From assembly GCA_008360955.1 (NCBI GenBank), contig LUCM01005903.1:1-64000 (forward strand): a DNA stretch of 64,000 nucleotides, in the 5' to 3' direction. Under the pieces are notes generated by a model, which was not told the origin of the DNA, did not search any database, and was given only the letters and a program-made list of their open reading frames with translations. Positions 12,023 to 24,552 of this stretch are shown here, one piece after another. Both the position numbers and the translations under genes were made by a program. Origin of the DNA: Fasciolopsis buskii. Its lineage: Eukaryota; Platyhelminthes; Trematoda; Plagiorchiida; Fasciolidae. The number at the start of each line of letters is the position of its first letter. Position 1 is the stretch's first letter.

Positions 12023-13900
12023 TACAGCTAGTCCTTCCTGCCAACTTCCACAAAACCAGTGTGGAGCAGGAAAACATTTCAAGCAAAAGCTTCAGGTCCA
12101 GTTATTACTTTCAAGTCTCAATGTGCTAGTTGGTAACTCCTTGTAAATGCCTAGGCTTCTTTTATTCGGGCAGTTGAGAATTGCTGACGGCAAAATGAAA
12201 TTCGCTGTTCTAGGGGCAAAAGAATCCCGCATTGCTGAATCGAGGACTGCTTTCTGGGTCGCCGGAAGGACAGACACCCTGCGCCGCCCCACAGTGGAGG
12301 GTATCCTTCAATCATGACTGGCCTTTGACGAACTAATTTGGAGGCTCCAAGGATTCAATCATTTTATACATTTCTTGCCTCGAGTGCCTTTGCGAAAGAT
12401 GTATGGGACAAGTAAATTTATTATGATACGCAACCACTCAAAATTTAACAAAATATTTAAATGTTTAATCAACCGAGATTAGTATCACTTTGGGTAGTCT
12501 TTGTCAAGGTCGGGTTTGCAATCGAATTTTCTGAAATAGTAGGTATGCGTTGCCTGGACTCAATGTTGTTTGTCTGCCTACATGTTCAAAAATTTTGGCT
12601 TTTGAATGCATTTAATCATTCTGTGAACAGGCCGCCTTGTAGCACGGGGTGGCGGTTTCGATCCGAATGCACGATGGTGGCTCGCCAAAGTTTAGCAACG
12701 GAGCTCACATTTCCGGGTCATTTTCGACCAAGCGAAAAGGCTGCACTTCCGTTTGCTTCTTGTCTAACTGTTAGCAGACCTTTGAATATTCCTGATGATA
12801 ACCGGAATCGCTCGAATATGGTGGGCAAATGGAGGGGTATCATGATTGGATGCACAGCTCTCTGGTGGTCCAAATCGTCTGTGTATCCGTTTGAATGGTG
12901 TTATTACCGATGCACATGATGGGATCTATACAAAACAGGTCAAGGAGTAAAACGACTGCCTCAGCCACTAGAAGGGCATTGTCGGCTGTACTTTCCGCGG
13001 TCAGCGGTTGCGTTTCCAGCTAGAACAAGACAATTATTCCAACCTATCATCAAGGAAGCAAAAGTTTACAAAATCCATTTATGAGGATTTGACTGCGGTA
13101 TCTTTTAACTGCCCCAGATTTATTGCATGCACCCGGTATGCTTTGGTCCAACGAAGCCGTAGATGGCCATTTATTTATTGGAATGTGCAAAACAGCTGCC
13201 CAATTTCAGATCGTAGGCTTTATTTCAAAGCTGGCCGCAATCATCTTGTCATTCTTTTTCGTAACCCCAACTGGTACATATTTTTTCTCCCAAAAAGTGT
13301 GTAGAGAGCAACTGAAAAGTTATATCCCAAACCGCACAATTATCTTGAGGCTGTTGATCAAGCGCACGCCTATAAGCCCTCCATAAATTGTTGCTGCCAG
13401 ATAAGCTGGAAGCTTTTCAAATCCCTGGAAAACTGCATCCAGCAGTAAATCTGGAATGTGTTACACTACAAAATATCAAGAGCCACTTGCCCCAAGAAGA
13501 CTCAAGTTGAAAGTAGCGTTAGAGGAGGTGGTTAATCGAAGTGCTGTTCATTCCAGTTCCCCAGCAACTCCAATTGCATATGTCGTGGAATATTAATTTA
13601 AACAACTCACAAAGGCTTGCGGATGCACTCTGCCATTTCTTTGCGTCTGCTCTGACAATGATAACAATTTATCCACACCAAACATATCTCGTTTGACTAA
13701 TAGGCCATAAACTACTGTCTCTTTTTTATCAAAGATTGAAGCTCAACTTATATCAGAAATCCGAAATGGTTGCAAAGCGGGAGCTGACTCATTGCCTTCG
13801 GCTGTTTTCGCATTTAGCATGGCTGAAAGCCATTTTTGCAGACATTTAACACGTGTGCTTAGTATCCCAATTACAATTCCCAGTGGTAAACATTTATGAT
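12023..13900. other. Unassigned, contains a 152-codon open frame
   Basis: The frame 12461-12919 (plus) is one of the longest in the window but has hydrophobic and basic patches without any motif I recognise. Overlapping plus frames at 13008-13304 and 13123-13386 also look like chance or decayed sequence. The right part may hold the N-terminal half of the RT fragment that follows, but I could not place landmarks in it. Confidence 0.35.
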
Positions 13901-13914
13901 TACCCTCGTTCACA

Positions 13915-14950
13915 GATGGGCTAAAACCGCGAATCTGTCAGTTACCGCCCAATCGACTACACCCTCAGCGTCCCCGGAATTATGAAACATTTAAATAAGG
14001 ACAGGTTTCCTTCCCGCCTTACGGAACCCAAGCCTGTAAACTCCTGTTGCCATGATTTCCTCAAAAGAGAATCTATTAAAGACTGTATAACTGATAGCAG
14101 AGCCGTATCACAATCGCCGTTAATCCTGGAAAATCGGTCACAGTAACCACATTTAGAAAGAGCTTTGACACAGTGTGCAACCGTAGGTATATAAGGCACA
14201 TATTAACCCATGGACTCGTTGACCCAAGCCGAATTCCGTTTTCGGTATACCAGCCATCTCGTAGCCAGCGATTTTACGTGGATGGATTTAAGTATGAACC
14301 TAGACTAGTGACCGGTGGTACAGTGAAAGGAAACGGTGCAGGCAATTTACTTTTCTGATACGAAGAAAATGTCTTCGACACCACTCGTTACGGTGTTTAC
14401 TTCCACTTCACTGAGGCCATGAAAATTGTCTGCACCTTTTTCTCTGAACGAACAAAGTCTACCACTCGTAAATCATCATGTAACTTAGCTTCATTCAGTT
14501 TCTGATCATATAACCAGATGCTGGAACTTCCCGTCGGATAAAGCCGCCTCGTGTGTAGAAAACGCACTGCGCCCCGGTGGAGACTCACGCTTGGCAAAAA
14601 TCACCCCCATCAACCGCCTGGTTAGGGTCGGCGAATAAGCTATTCTTTGTCTTAAAACCCTCGGACCACGCATATTCCGAAGTATTGCCGTCTGCTCAGT
14701 TCCACTATAAGGAAGTGCGACAAAGTGGCAATCAAAGTTATCCAGCCTGTCTTTACCAAGGGCTTGACCAGACTACCCTTTAGCCTGAAGTGCGTGGAAC
14801 GCTGTAAGTTACTACGTTCAGATCCTGTATGGTCCTGACGCGTAACAGCAGGCCAGGTGTTCCTCCGCAGTGCTGTTACGACGAATAGCTGCATCTTTGA
14901 ACATCGGCATAGGAACTTAACCATGCTCCCTTCGAATGACAGCTGTTGGA
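13915..14950 (+). mobile_element. Decayed non-LTR reverse transcriptase, possibly R2-like
   Basis: At 13930 one frame reads 'SYRPIDYTLSVPGIMKHLNK', the 'YRPIT..s.l.R..hkil' block of RTs. At 14150 it continues as 'FRKSFDTVCNRRYIRHIL', matching motif A (D-x-x-KAFDTV-x-H) of R2/NeSL-type RTs, followed by a region about 55 residues on (14320) where the GVKQGDPLS box is expected and 'GGTVKGNGAG' is seen. At 14770 'LTRLPFSLKCVERCKLLR' resembles the conserved 'L..APLKP.QR' segment of R2-type proteins. Shifts and stops separate the pieces. The R2/NeSL assignment is tentative; the RT call is firmer. Confidence 0.55.
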
Positions 14951-15129
14951 ACAACCAACAATGAGTAGTGAACAATAGACATCCCCAAAAATTACCATTT
15001 CATCACCATCTTCTAACGCTTTCAAAAAAGAAGATCGAGGACCATTTGCTCCAACCCTTCTTATTCGTTTCACTCATGCTCATTTGAAACCCAAGTGTAT
15101 TGAAAGGGTTTCGGTTCGCGGTCCCCTCG

Positions 15130-16560
15130 ATGACACAGCGTTGCTTCTCCCAGTAGAAATAATTGTAATTTCATTCTCCATTAAGTCACAGAAACAAAAT
15201 ACGGTCAGCATTTTTGTGTTATCATCTTGACTGCTTATGCTTCGTCTTTTTATCTCAAACATTATGAACAGTTTTTGCCCTGCAAATTCATCTCGGTTTC
15301 GCACATATCAGCCGACACATATAAACACCAGCCAGGCTTTCGCCCCTTATTCTCTAATTTCCGCCTCTCATTAGGACCTTTCTCTCCATCTCCAAAAACT
15401 TGGACCTGCGATCTTCCTCACCCGAAGTTCTTGAAGTTATTCACGGTTTTCCTCGAGCATTAGAAACATTTCCTAAGCCAAGCTTCTTGTTCCGCAAATT
15501 TTCCGAGGCTTTCATCTGCTTAGTTATTTAGATTTCGGTGCGTGAATAACTTTGCTCTCACTTTGGGTATATTTATATTCACGTGCGCTTGTCTTCATAA
15601 CAGGCTAACTGCGCCTACTGCAGCCATTTATTACTCAACATTTTCCCTGCACGGCGCCCTGAACAATGGTATATGTTTCTTATTAACGTAGGCGGAAGAT
15701 TTACAAGCTGTGCTTTTCTGCCTAATTATTTGTAAACATCAGGTAACAGCACCAGCCAATTGTAGAAATTTAAATTTCCACGATACGCACCCATTTCTTT
15801 GGCTTTTCTGGGTTGAATGATCAGCTCGCGAGTTCGTAATCCGCAGTTGCAATTAAGATCAAACAACGACTGATTCCGCTCATTTTAGGGGCGTCAACAA
15901 TCGATTAGCACCGGGACAGCGGCGGCTACTGCTTCATTTTCATGACCCACTTCTGAAAATCTAATCTCTGACTGGTCCCACCAACAACATTTTCACCCCT
16001 CTTACACATCCTATGTATGCTAGCGCTCATCACAATCTTGTGGAGCGAGGTCAGGCTCACCATTTGATCGACGAACATCAAGCGGACAGATCGGCTTGGC
16101 CGACACGCAGGTGCGGCGGATCAGACATCTTGCGTTCAGCTGTTAGAGGTTTTTAGGTTTAGTTGCCAGCACTCGGCCAGCGTCACCCACAAACGCTGTT
16201 ATAAATAATAACTCTGCAAACTCGCGGATAGCGCTCACACCTCTGCGCTGGCGTTTTCTTGGCTTTTTCCAAGTAAGTCCTTCCCAACTTAACAAAACGA
16301 AGCCACGGGAAGCGTTTCAATGGCACATGACGTGATCGGGTGTTCTGCACAGATTGAAACATTATTCTCTACTTCAAGGTCTTGACGAACACGGTGCATT
16401 TGATTTTTGTGTCGCAAGTATTCGGGATCCAGAAGGAAATTTGCTTACAAAATGATTACATTCCATGCGCTTCCTAAGCCTCGAGAGTCTAATCTCTCCG
16501 AATTTCTAGTCAGCATTTTTGTCTGCAATCACTGCATCTAAAAGCGCAACCAGAGCACAA
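15130..16560. other. No gene seen
   Basis: No long frame, domain or clear repeat on either strand. A tandem of short plus frames near 15227-15463 has no motif. Confidence 0.4.
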
Positions 16561-16569
16561 ATACCAATA

Positions 16570-17010
16570 TAACCTGCACAGTAGCTTACGTTAATCTTCT
16601 TTGCGAGTTAGGCGGACATACAAATCCTATCATCTTTGTGGCCACAACAAGGATCGGAGCTGTTCTCCATCGCTTTCAGGCACTGTTGCCTGCATGAACA
16701 GTTCATCGCCGTCGGATAAAACGTCGATTCGTTCCTTCCGAAACCGTAGTAATATCTCTGAGATTCGCTGTTGTGTCTGGACATTGGTGAAGCATGCCAT
16801 TTTGCGACCGTTCGCAGCGTTTGGCAACGCGGTCTAGGACTATACGCAGTTTCTCCGGCTTTCTGGGAATAGCCACTGGGGAATCCTGTAGTTACCGAGG
16901 CGGCTGATAGTCGTGCATTGAATATTGCGACGACACTGCCCTGGTGTATTTCTCTTTGATCGTCCTTTCAATGAATTCCGTGTCCCTAATTCATGTGTTC
17001 TCGACTCTTG
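16570..17010 (-). mobile_element. BEL/Pao LTR-retrotransposon RT fragment
   Basis: Minus-strand reading gives 'VAIPRKPEKLRIVLDRVAKR' (about 16885-16826), the 'hPV.np.KP.KlRvV.Da.a' block that opens BEL/Pao reverse transcriptases. It continues 'MLHQCPDTTANL', like the N-x-x-L-x-x-GPD segment. A frame change follows, then 'ISEILLRFRKERIDVLSDGD' and 'ELFMQATVPESDGEQLRSL' (16770-16660), matching 'LLRFR.e..a...DIe.MF.QV.V...D...LRFLW'. The catalytic D-I-E is DGD here. The frameshift and a stop soon after show a dead copy. No LTRs were recognised around it. Confidence 0.8.
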
Positions 17011-17198
17011 CTAGCTTATGCTGCTTGAAGTGCAAGCGCGTAGTTGCCGGGCCCCATTTTTGCTTCACCCTTCCATGGTAGGGGCACTACGAAACAACCG
17101 TCTAAGAACTGGGCACCTAACTCAAACATAGCCTCCGCATCTTCCACTAGGCACCCTTCATCTAATGACCGCACGTGTGGAAAATCCATTTCGTATTT

Positions 17199-17860
17199 TA
17201 ATAATAATAATAATACTGTATATTTCTCGATTTGCGAGGGGCATGCGCATGGCAGGATCAAATTTTTACAAGGATGATGCACAGGAAATGTAGATGATAG
17301 AAGTGGAATGTGATAATATTGTGGGAGCAATAATGAGTTTTTCAGAGGCTCACTGGAAGGCTAAATGAGATGCTGCAAAGCAATAGGGGAATTACAAGTA
17401 TGCCAGTGAAAAGCAAAAAAGTAGAAAACTCAATTTTTAAGACCGATAAATAGTTTACCGGGACTGTTTGCAAGTAGAGCGCAACGAGTCATTTCGTGTT
17501 TAAGTGCACTAAATGTGCTCACTGCTGGCACACAACATGGACGGAGCCCGACGGTGGATATTGATATATGGCTAGAGACACCAAGCGTCGGAAGCGTTAC
17601 GTAATGGACGGAAACGTGAAGCTGAAGAGACGACAAGCAGTGGTAATGCGGTACTTGGATAGAAGTGGTGAAAACCAGGCGGAACGTCAGGCAAATTGGA
17701 TGAGATACGTAGCTGACAACAAAGGGCCAAAAAATGTGGAAAAAGATTGTCTCATAGTATCTGGAGGAAATTGGCAAAGCTTTGGATGCGGAACTCCAAG
17801 GATATTGATAATATCTACATACGGATGGTGGTAAGCTGTACCGAGAGGCTCGTCAGATAA
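17199..17860 (-). mobile_element. Repeat family A, copy 2, with (TTA)n tail
   Basis: The longest copy on this strand. It starts in plus coordinates with (TAA)n at 17199 and matches the reverse complement of 21905-22592 almost throughout, including 'cgttacgtaa', 'gacgacaagc' and 'atgagatacgt' segments. It also matches 903-1400 over the first part. An 88-codon plus frame (17568-17834) crosses it, but this is antisense to the presumed element and the other copies do not keep it open. The TTA-repeat end supports a non-LTR 3' region. Confidence 0.75.
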
Positions 17861-18340
17861 GGGAGGTTATGTGCATGAACACTTCTAAAATATAATAGCC
17901 AAGAATTTCGTCTATGCTGTCATTTGCATTGTCGCATCTTTTGATCCTAGTCAGCAGTACGGGTGGGGGATATGAGGCGCGTAAGCCGTTCCGGAGACAG
18001 CAGCAATCGCGATTTTAATCGATCTCAGAAATGCGAGTTGAGATATCCGGTGCGATAATCTGCGTAGTTACCGTTGACCGGGCCAGAACAGGAATGATAC
18101 GGTAGCAGATTCAGAATCGCCAGTACGAGGACGGAAGCGTTAGCAGAACGTCTGCTGCGGTTGCGACATCTGAAAAGCAAGAGAGAAGTAGTCTGGCTTG
18201 GGTGCCAGCTTGGGGTTATGGTGATTATTGGATCGCGACAACAAACCTACGCCATAGTGCATCTATTCTAGAATGAGCAACGGTACCAGTTTTAGGCGTA
18301 GATAAATGTTAGGGGCTGCCAAGAACGACCTACTCAGCTC
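17861..18340. other. Short unassigned gap
   Basis: No gene, motif or repeat recognised between family A and the LINE 3' fragment. Confidence 0.35.
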
Positions 18341-18870
18341 CGCCAAGTCAGTGAAGAGGATAAGATGACAAGAAGAGCGAGAGGTACACAGGCTGGTGTT
18401 TAAAATCACAGGATGTGGTCAGAGCATGAATCCTACAGTAAGTACGCTGACATTTTCGTCTACCCACATTGGGAGAATTTTGAGAGTTAGTTGCTCAGGC
18501 CATTGGTGAAGAGGTTACATCACTACAAGGGAGTTCAAAAAGTACATTAGTGGGGACGTGTGATAAAGTGAAGAAGTTAGCGGTGAGGCCGAATCCCTGA
18601 TGGTGATCTCAGCAAAGAATCGGTCACAAACTAAAATTCTATCCCATGTTCGTAGGCCTCGTCTAGTCCAATGTTAGCTCGTGTCAGGTTAATTAAGAAC
18701 TGGACATCCACTAGCTTTGCCAGATGGGCTTTGAACGGGGCTAAGTTTGGGAACGACCGCAGGGAACTAGGGAGTTTGTTCCACAGTTTAGAGTAGGCAA
18801 CTGTGAAGAATTTAGCCCTGATCGATAGTCGAGTCAGGGGTATTCTTAACGAGTAGTATCTACTATGAAG
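18341..18870 (-). mobile_element. CR1-like LINE 3' fragment
   Basis: Reverse complement of the 3' part of the LINE at 10500-11040. Shared landmarks include the block around 18660 ('taggcctcgtctagtccaat' against its complement near 10715) and the end at 18850 ('gagtagtatctact' against 'agtaggtactactc' near 10520). Identity is clearly below that of the inverted repeat pair, so this is an older, independent copy of the same family. Confidence 0.75.
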
Positions 18871-20174
18871 TGGATATGTTGTTCTGTTGGCCCAATACCT
18901 CCGGCGGGGTTGTAGTTGAACGACCTAGCCTCGCACGTTACGTGGCTGGACGGACCGAATACCATTCATCCCAGCAAGGTGAGCACGACATAGGTGCTCT
19001 TTATGTCATCCAGACTCTGTTCCAGAACACAGTGAACTTCTGGGACATCACATCCAGTGAAAACCAAAATCGTTCCTTCGATTCATTCAATAAAAATAAC
19101 GGCTGTATGAGACTAGCGCCTAATCTTTTCGGATACTTTTCTGGTCGACCTCACTATTAGCAGCTCCCTGGCAACAATGCATTTTCCATGCCCACCGACT
19201 CATACACGTCCAATGGCAAGCTTAAAATGCGCCGCCTACCGAGTTGATCCTTGAACGTCCTCATTGAAAAAGGCTCATTTTTCTGCCAAATATCTGGCCG
19301 GGATAGCACAACCGACTACATAAAGGTCGCAACAGACTTGTTATCCAACAGTCCGTAGCCCAATTTCTCTTGATCCGTGGATCTCAGCTTGACGGGCAAG
19401 ATACCCAGTGTGACGAAGTCACTCTGCTACTTAGTTGCTGTGAGGTGCCCCTTACCAACCATCTCAGGTTGTTCATGGGATCCAGAGAGGTTGTGTGCAG
19501 TAGGTGAGGACTCCGCCTGCCACAGACTACTACGCTGCACCCAGTTTCGTAACTTTATTCTCATAACCGATGAGTGCTCCTTAAGCAACCGCAACATAAA
19601 CCGAGACCTCAGGCCCCTTCCACCTGAGTCATCGTTTACCGTCCCAAAAATATAGGGCAGGTTGCAACGTAACGCCTTTCCCTGCAGCGCAAGCACTGCG
19701 GTGTTTGCCTCATATTATTCTTTTTCATAAGGTTCACATTGCGTTCGGACGACAGTGGCCTATGTCATCCCCTAGTGAGGCAGTACTGAATCCAAAATTC
19801 TAGCACCTGTCAAAATCCCACACGCGTTTTCTACTGGTCCTCAGATGTGAGCACAACGCGTTTTCGTTTGCCTCCTTCATCATCCGCTCCAACGATACAC
19901 AGGGTGTACTAGGTGCTAACCACCATCGACAATCCGTTTTTACCTTCAATTAAGTCCATCTCCATCTTCAACAGCAGGCTGACGCATTCCATTTCCTCTA
20001 CTTTCTAGTTGATTCGCTCACCAAAAAGCTGCAAATCTCTATTATTACATTTTGCAGATTACACTCAATGGATCGATAAACTAGCTCATAAATCATCCGC
20101 CAACTAAGCATTTCCAAACTCTTAACGAACAGTTAACAACACAATCATTTCTTTCTACCGTAACGTCTTCTTTT
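18871..20174. other. Unassigned stretch
   Basis: Contains 90-codon frames on both strands (18870-19160 plus, 19377-19655 plus, 19427-19696 minus) without motifs. The block 19160-19720 is somewhat richer in G+C than its surroundings and could be an unrecognised repeat. Confidence 0.35.
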
Positions 20175-20773
20175 CGGAAAACAATATTCTATAAAATCCT
20201 ACATTTATCGTTGTCATGAGACTTCTTTCCCAAGAAAATATCCAACAACTACCCAACATCATCTTCATAGTCCCCTTTTCTTCCCGACAGAGTGCGATCT
20301 TGCAGAGGCCTCACAAAAGTATCTCGGACGATGGCTGCGCCTGAATACCTGAAGGCAGCTTACTTCTCCGCAACAGAAAATCTGCTGAGATAATATATTT
20401 CAAGAAGTAAATCATCGATAACCCCGAACAGTAAAAAACAGGTACGAGATGACGAGTCAACGTGTATATTCACACCAATCACATCATTGAACTGCATAAG
20501 TAAGGCTTTTGGTGTTGATGCAACTGCTTGCTCAAACAACGGGGGGTGAACGATCACTCGAAATAGTTATTACTAAAACTGTTTTAGTGATTATCTATTC
20601 TGTATTTATGAGGATATCACTTCAAACGATTCACAACCATGGTGGATAACTTGTGCAACACACAAATGAGGAAAATGGAACAACATAATTCAGTGAACCA
20701 AAAATTTTTGGAATTGGTATGGAAGTGCCTTACGGCGTAACAAAATGCCACGTATCAGCGTTTTGTTTAACGC
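20175..20773 (-). repeat. Right copy of the near-identical inverted repeat
   Basis: Partner of 11438-12022 in opposite orientation, about 8.2 kb away. It keeps the terminal palindrome 'gcgttttgtttaacgc' (20758-20773) and carries 18 more bases next to it ('tacggcgtaacaaaatgcc' region, about 20732-20750). That insert is itself similar to the inverse of the terminal palindrome, giving a paired, stem-like end structure. The inner end fades at about 20175. The kept 65-codon frame (20557-20360) differs in one residue from the left copy. Confidence 0.85.
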
Positions 20774-21904
20774 ATCGACAGAATCGTTATTCGAGTGCAC
20801 ACTTATCCCCGGCGTGTGCAAACACCATACGTCCGAACCTTGGTCCGGCTGAAGTCGATCGTTGATTTACGGTGTGATTCACCTAAAAAATAGGCTGGCC
20901 AAATTCTGGACAGCACTTTAAAACCTCAAAGCAACGCGTCGCACAATTTGATACGAAATCCAAGTAAGAAAAGCAAGGATCCACAAATTCTGCAGTACTC
21001 TTTGTGAGTTAGAAATGACGAGCGCATCAATCGTGATTTCGACGGAGGGCGTCACTTACTATAATGCCAAATGTTGGTCAAAATTGTGGCAGAAATCTGT
21101 GTGAAACAGCGCTTGGTGATAGAGAGTAAACAGAAACTCCGTTTTGTGGTTCAATCACGTACAAGAGATTCGCCTCGCTTGATCAGGTCCAACAAACGCT
21201 CGCCTGAGTTTGACAGCCAACAGTAAATGCAAACGAACTGAACTCCTATAGTCGACCAACGTAAGCGATAAAACGAAAGTGGACTGTGACAAAAACAAGC
21301 CGGCCCAAGTCATGTGACCCGAAATTGCACGAGATGTCCGCAAAATAATCTAAAACAAACGGCGCAGAGAAAAATCCACGAAGGGTATATACATGATGAC
21401 GAAACTGAATGACGACCAAAACCAGTATCATTACGCGCAAGTTGGGCGGGAATAGTTTTCTATCATGAGAGGAAGGAACAGAAAAGGGGAAAGAAATTTC
21501 AGCTACCGTTGATAATAAAGGCCCACTGTTGCCCCCTGCCGTGGCCTTTTTCGCTATTCCGGTGTTGCGTCAATTCCTATTCAAACAGAGCTTCATTTCA
21601 TTTGCATCTGCAACAGAGTAGTACTTACTACATCGCCCCATGACCAATTTACCTCCAGATATGCATTCGTCAGTTCTTTAATCACTGAGGTCTTACCAGC
21701 CAAACCGATGTTCCAGTTGACCTTAAAGTGGCTCGTTTTCTGCATTAGCTGACTGTTGGATGCTGCTTTCTTGAGTTCCCTCCTTGCGTTGCTCCAGACT
21801 GTAAGTAAAGGATTAGCAACTGGACACAATGTCTGTGCAAAACAGATAAGCTAATGAAGACTGGCACAACTTTAACCAGGTTTACGCTCCCTAAGGAACA
21901 TTCT
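20774..21904. other. No gene seen
   Basis: Short frames only (60-78 codons), no motif. No repeat recognised. Confidence 0.4.
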
Positions 21905-22592
21905 TACACAAAATTTCTCTTATTTGACGCCCCTCGCGGTACAGCTTACCATCATCTAAATGTAAATATAATCACTATCCTCGGAGTTCCATATCCGAAG
22001 CTCCACAAATTTCCTCCACATATTTTGAGACAATCTTGTCAGTCATCCTCAGCCCTGAGCAACTTTTTGGCCATTTGTTGTCAACCACGCGTCTCATCCA
22101 ATTTGTCTGGCGTGCCGCTTGGTTTTCACTACTTCAATTCAACTACCGAACTACCATTTCTTGTCGTCTCCTCAGCTCAACGGTTTTGCCCATTACGTAA
22201 CGCTCCCGACGTTTGGTATCTCTGGCCATAGATCGATATCCACCGGTGTCCTCCGTCCACGTTGTGCGCCAGTAATGAGCACATTTAGTGCACTTAAACA
22301 CGAGATGACTCGTAGTCAGCTAATTGCAAACAGTCCCAGGAAACTCTTTTTGGTCTGGAAAATTGAGTTTTCTATTTTTTGCTTTTCACTGCCATACTTG
22401 TAGTCTCCACATTGATTTGCGGCATCTCATTTCACTTTCCAGTGAGCTTCTGCAATAACTCAATATTGCTCCCACCCCCTTATCCCATTCGACTTCTATC
22501 ATTTATATTTCCTGTGCATCATCCTTGTAAAAATTCGATCTTGCCTTGCGCATGCCTCACGAACCGAGAAATATACATCATTATTATTATTA
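21905..22592 (+). mobile_element. Repeat family A, copy 3, with (TTA)n tail
   Basis: Plus-strand copy of the repeat at 17199-17860. It ends at 22579-22592 in 'cattattattatta', the 3' tail expected for a target-primed element. The element-sense frame 21854-22231 (125 codons) crosses it but carries no RT or endonuclease motif and is not kept in copy 2, so this part is probably 3' untranslated sequence of a larger LINE. Confidence 0.75.
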
Positions 22593-24552
22593 ACTGCCTC
22601 CACTCGTTTCTCGTCAATTTTGCCCTTCTTCGGGCTTGGCTTGATTTTCAAATAAAATTACATAAGCAACCAAGGTAAATCTTAACTTTGTTTCTCCCAG
22701 CAATGTAATTTACCCTCTTCCAAGTCAAGAACGTCTCTTGATTTTTCAGTTTGCACATTAGTCTACGGCTAAATTGTTGATCGACGACTGCCAAACTATT
22801 GCCAAAATCAGCCCGTTTGCAAACCGATAAAACGCTCCGGAAAATTGAGGTTTCCTGTGAATCAGGGCAAATGTTGAGGCTCCCATTCGGTTATTTCTCC
22901 AAACCCTCCCAGTCCCGCAAGCGGATATGCACTGAGAAGTTCAGAAACATCTTTGCTTGGGCAACCCGCTGGATATCGTCTTCGGTCGACCTGGATATGG
23001 CCACTACAACCTCTTCTAACCAACCGCCCATTTAAAGGCATCACCTGTTGTTACGTCATGGTGCCTCCAATCATGGGTCTGACGACTTATTACACTCACC
23101 CAAGATTAGCCCCGATATGCCAGCGGACAACTCAATGAAGTCACCCCGGCAGTCTTCCCATTTACTGTCATCTCCCTAGCCTAAACATCTGGTGGCAAAT
23201 TTCCTATTACCTCAAAGACGAGCGGTTTCACCAGTTCACGTCCCATTGATTCCATGCATACCATGCCTACCCAAACGGGGGTTGTCTCTGTAAACTCCTA
23301 GAGGCTAACCTTTTTACGCACACAACCTCAATGTGCTTCTCTAAAGCCAACGCCAAATCACCGCCCAAAACTTGATAAGGAGATCCTCATAGGGCCTCCA
23401 ACATTGCCCGGAATGCTGCCAGTTTGTTTAACGTTTTTAGTATTTGAAGTCATAAAACCTACTACAATGGTGATTCTGAAGCAGCATATGGATTTTTCTT
23501 CCGGATCGCTTTTTAACCAAAAACAGTGACCGCCCAGCACGGTCGCCATTTGCGCGTTGCTCACGCATGCTTCGCTTGCACGCTCCCGGTAAAGGTATAA
23601 TCAACCTGATACTGCTTCCGACATTCTTTCCTCTATCCCGGTCAAGTGTCAGGTTTGCAGTATTCCAATCAACCGGAGCCCAGTAAGGATGGCGCACAAG
23701 TAGTCATAACGGTTAGGGGCGATCAGATGGATTACGAATTTCGCGACCAGACTTTCGGTTTTACGAGTCGCACTCCGGGCAATCCCTTGCTGATTTAGCA
23801 TGTCTTCACCCTAAAAGAGGCTGAAATATTCTTTGACCTTGGCCTTTATCCACCTTTATCCACGGAAGCCTTAGAAGGTGTTTCATGTTGCGATCTCTGA
23901 TATCGCTGATAGGAAGTCTAATTACGCACATGGTGTTACTCCAGTGAAATGCTGAAACTGAAGCTAGCCTTGCAATTAATATGAGATCCATTCCTAAAAA
24001 ACTGAAAATCTGTCTGAGTTAAGCGGATAGACTTCAAATAAACTTTGGCCGGACTAATAAAAAGCAAAAAATTATATTGGTCAATTATAGCTCTGTTCAC
24101 CTACTGCCCAACTGGCATTCCATTTGAGCTGTCATTTCCATAACTATACCCAAAGCCAGTTTTTCCCCTTTTAGTCTGTTTTTCAACTATCCAGACTCAC
24201 AAGAAGGCCTTCGCCGCAGAATAGGAGGAGTTAATGAACTGGGACGTGGTGGGTTTTTGCTCCTAGTGCTTATTCAGTTGGCCCGATTTCGACTCATTGC
24301 TCGAAAGTATCATTTCAGCCGGGGGGCGGCAGGAAACTAAAACTCACGCAATCCGCAAATTGAGCTATTCTTTTTCCCTGTGCGGCAGTCCCGACATCCG
24401 ACCTGACCTGCCAAAACTTCAAAATTTTAACTACATCAATCACACCATTTTGCGGCCTTGGCTTTTTTTGCGGTTCCACGAAGATGATTACTTTCGCTTA
24501 CTGAGTTTCTTTTTCTGTATGGATGAAATCCGTAATGGTAATCCTAATATTC
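22593..24552. other. Unassigned stretch
   Basis: Several 60-86 codon frames, such as 23437-23697 on the minus strand, without recognisable domains. A small direct repeat of 'cctttatccac' occurs at about 23844-23866. No supported gene. Confidence 0.35.

Noticed and set aside
12461..12919. 152-codon plus frame as a gene
   Set aside because: Composition is hydrophobic and irregular, without domain or splice support; length is within chance.
17568..17834. 88-codon basic plus frame as a protein of repeat family A
   Set aside because: It is antisense to the TTA-tailed element and is not kept open in the copy at 21905-22592.
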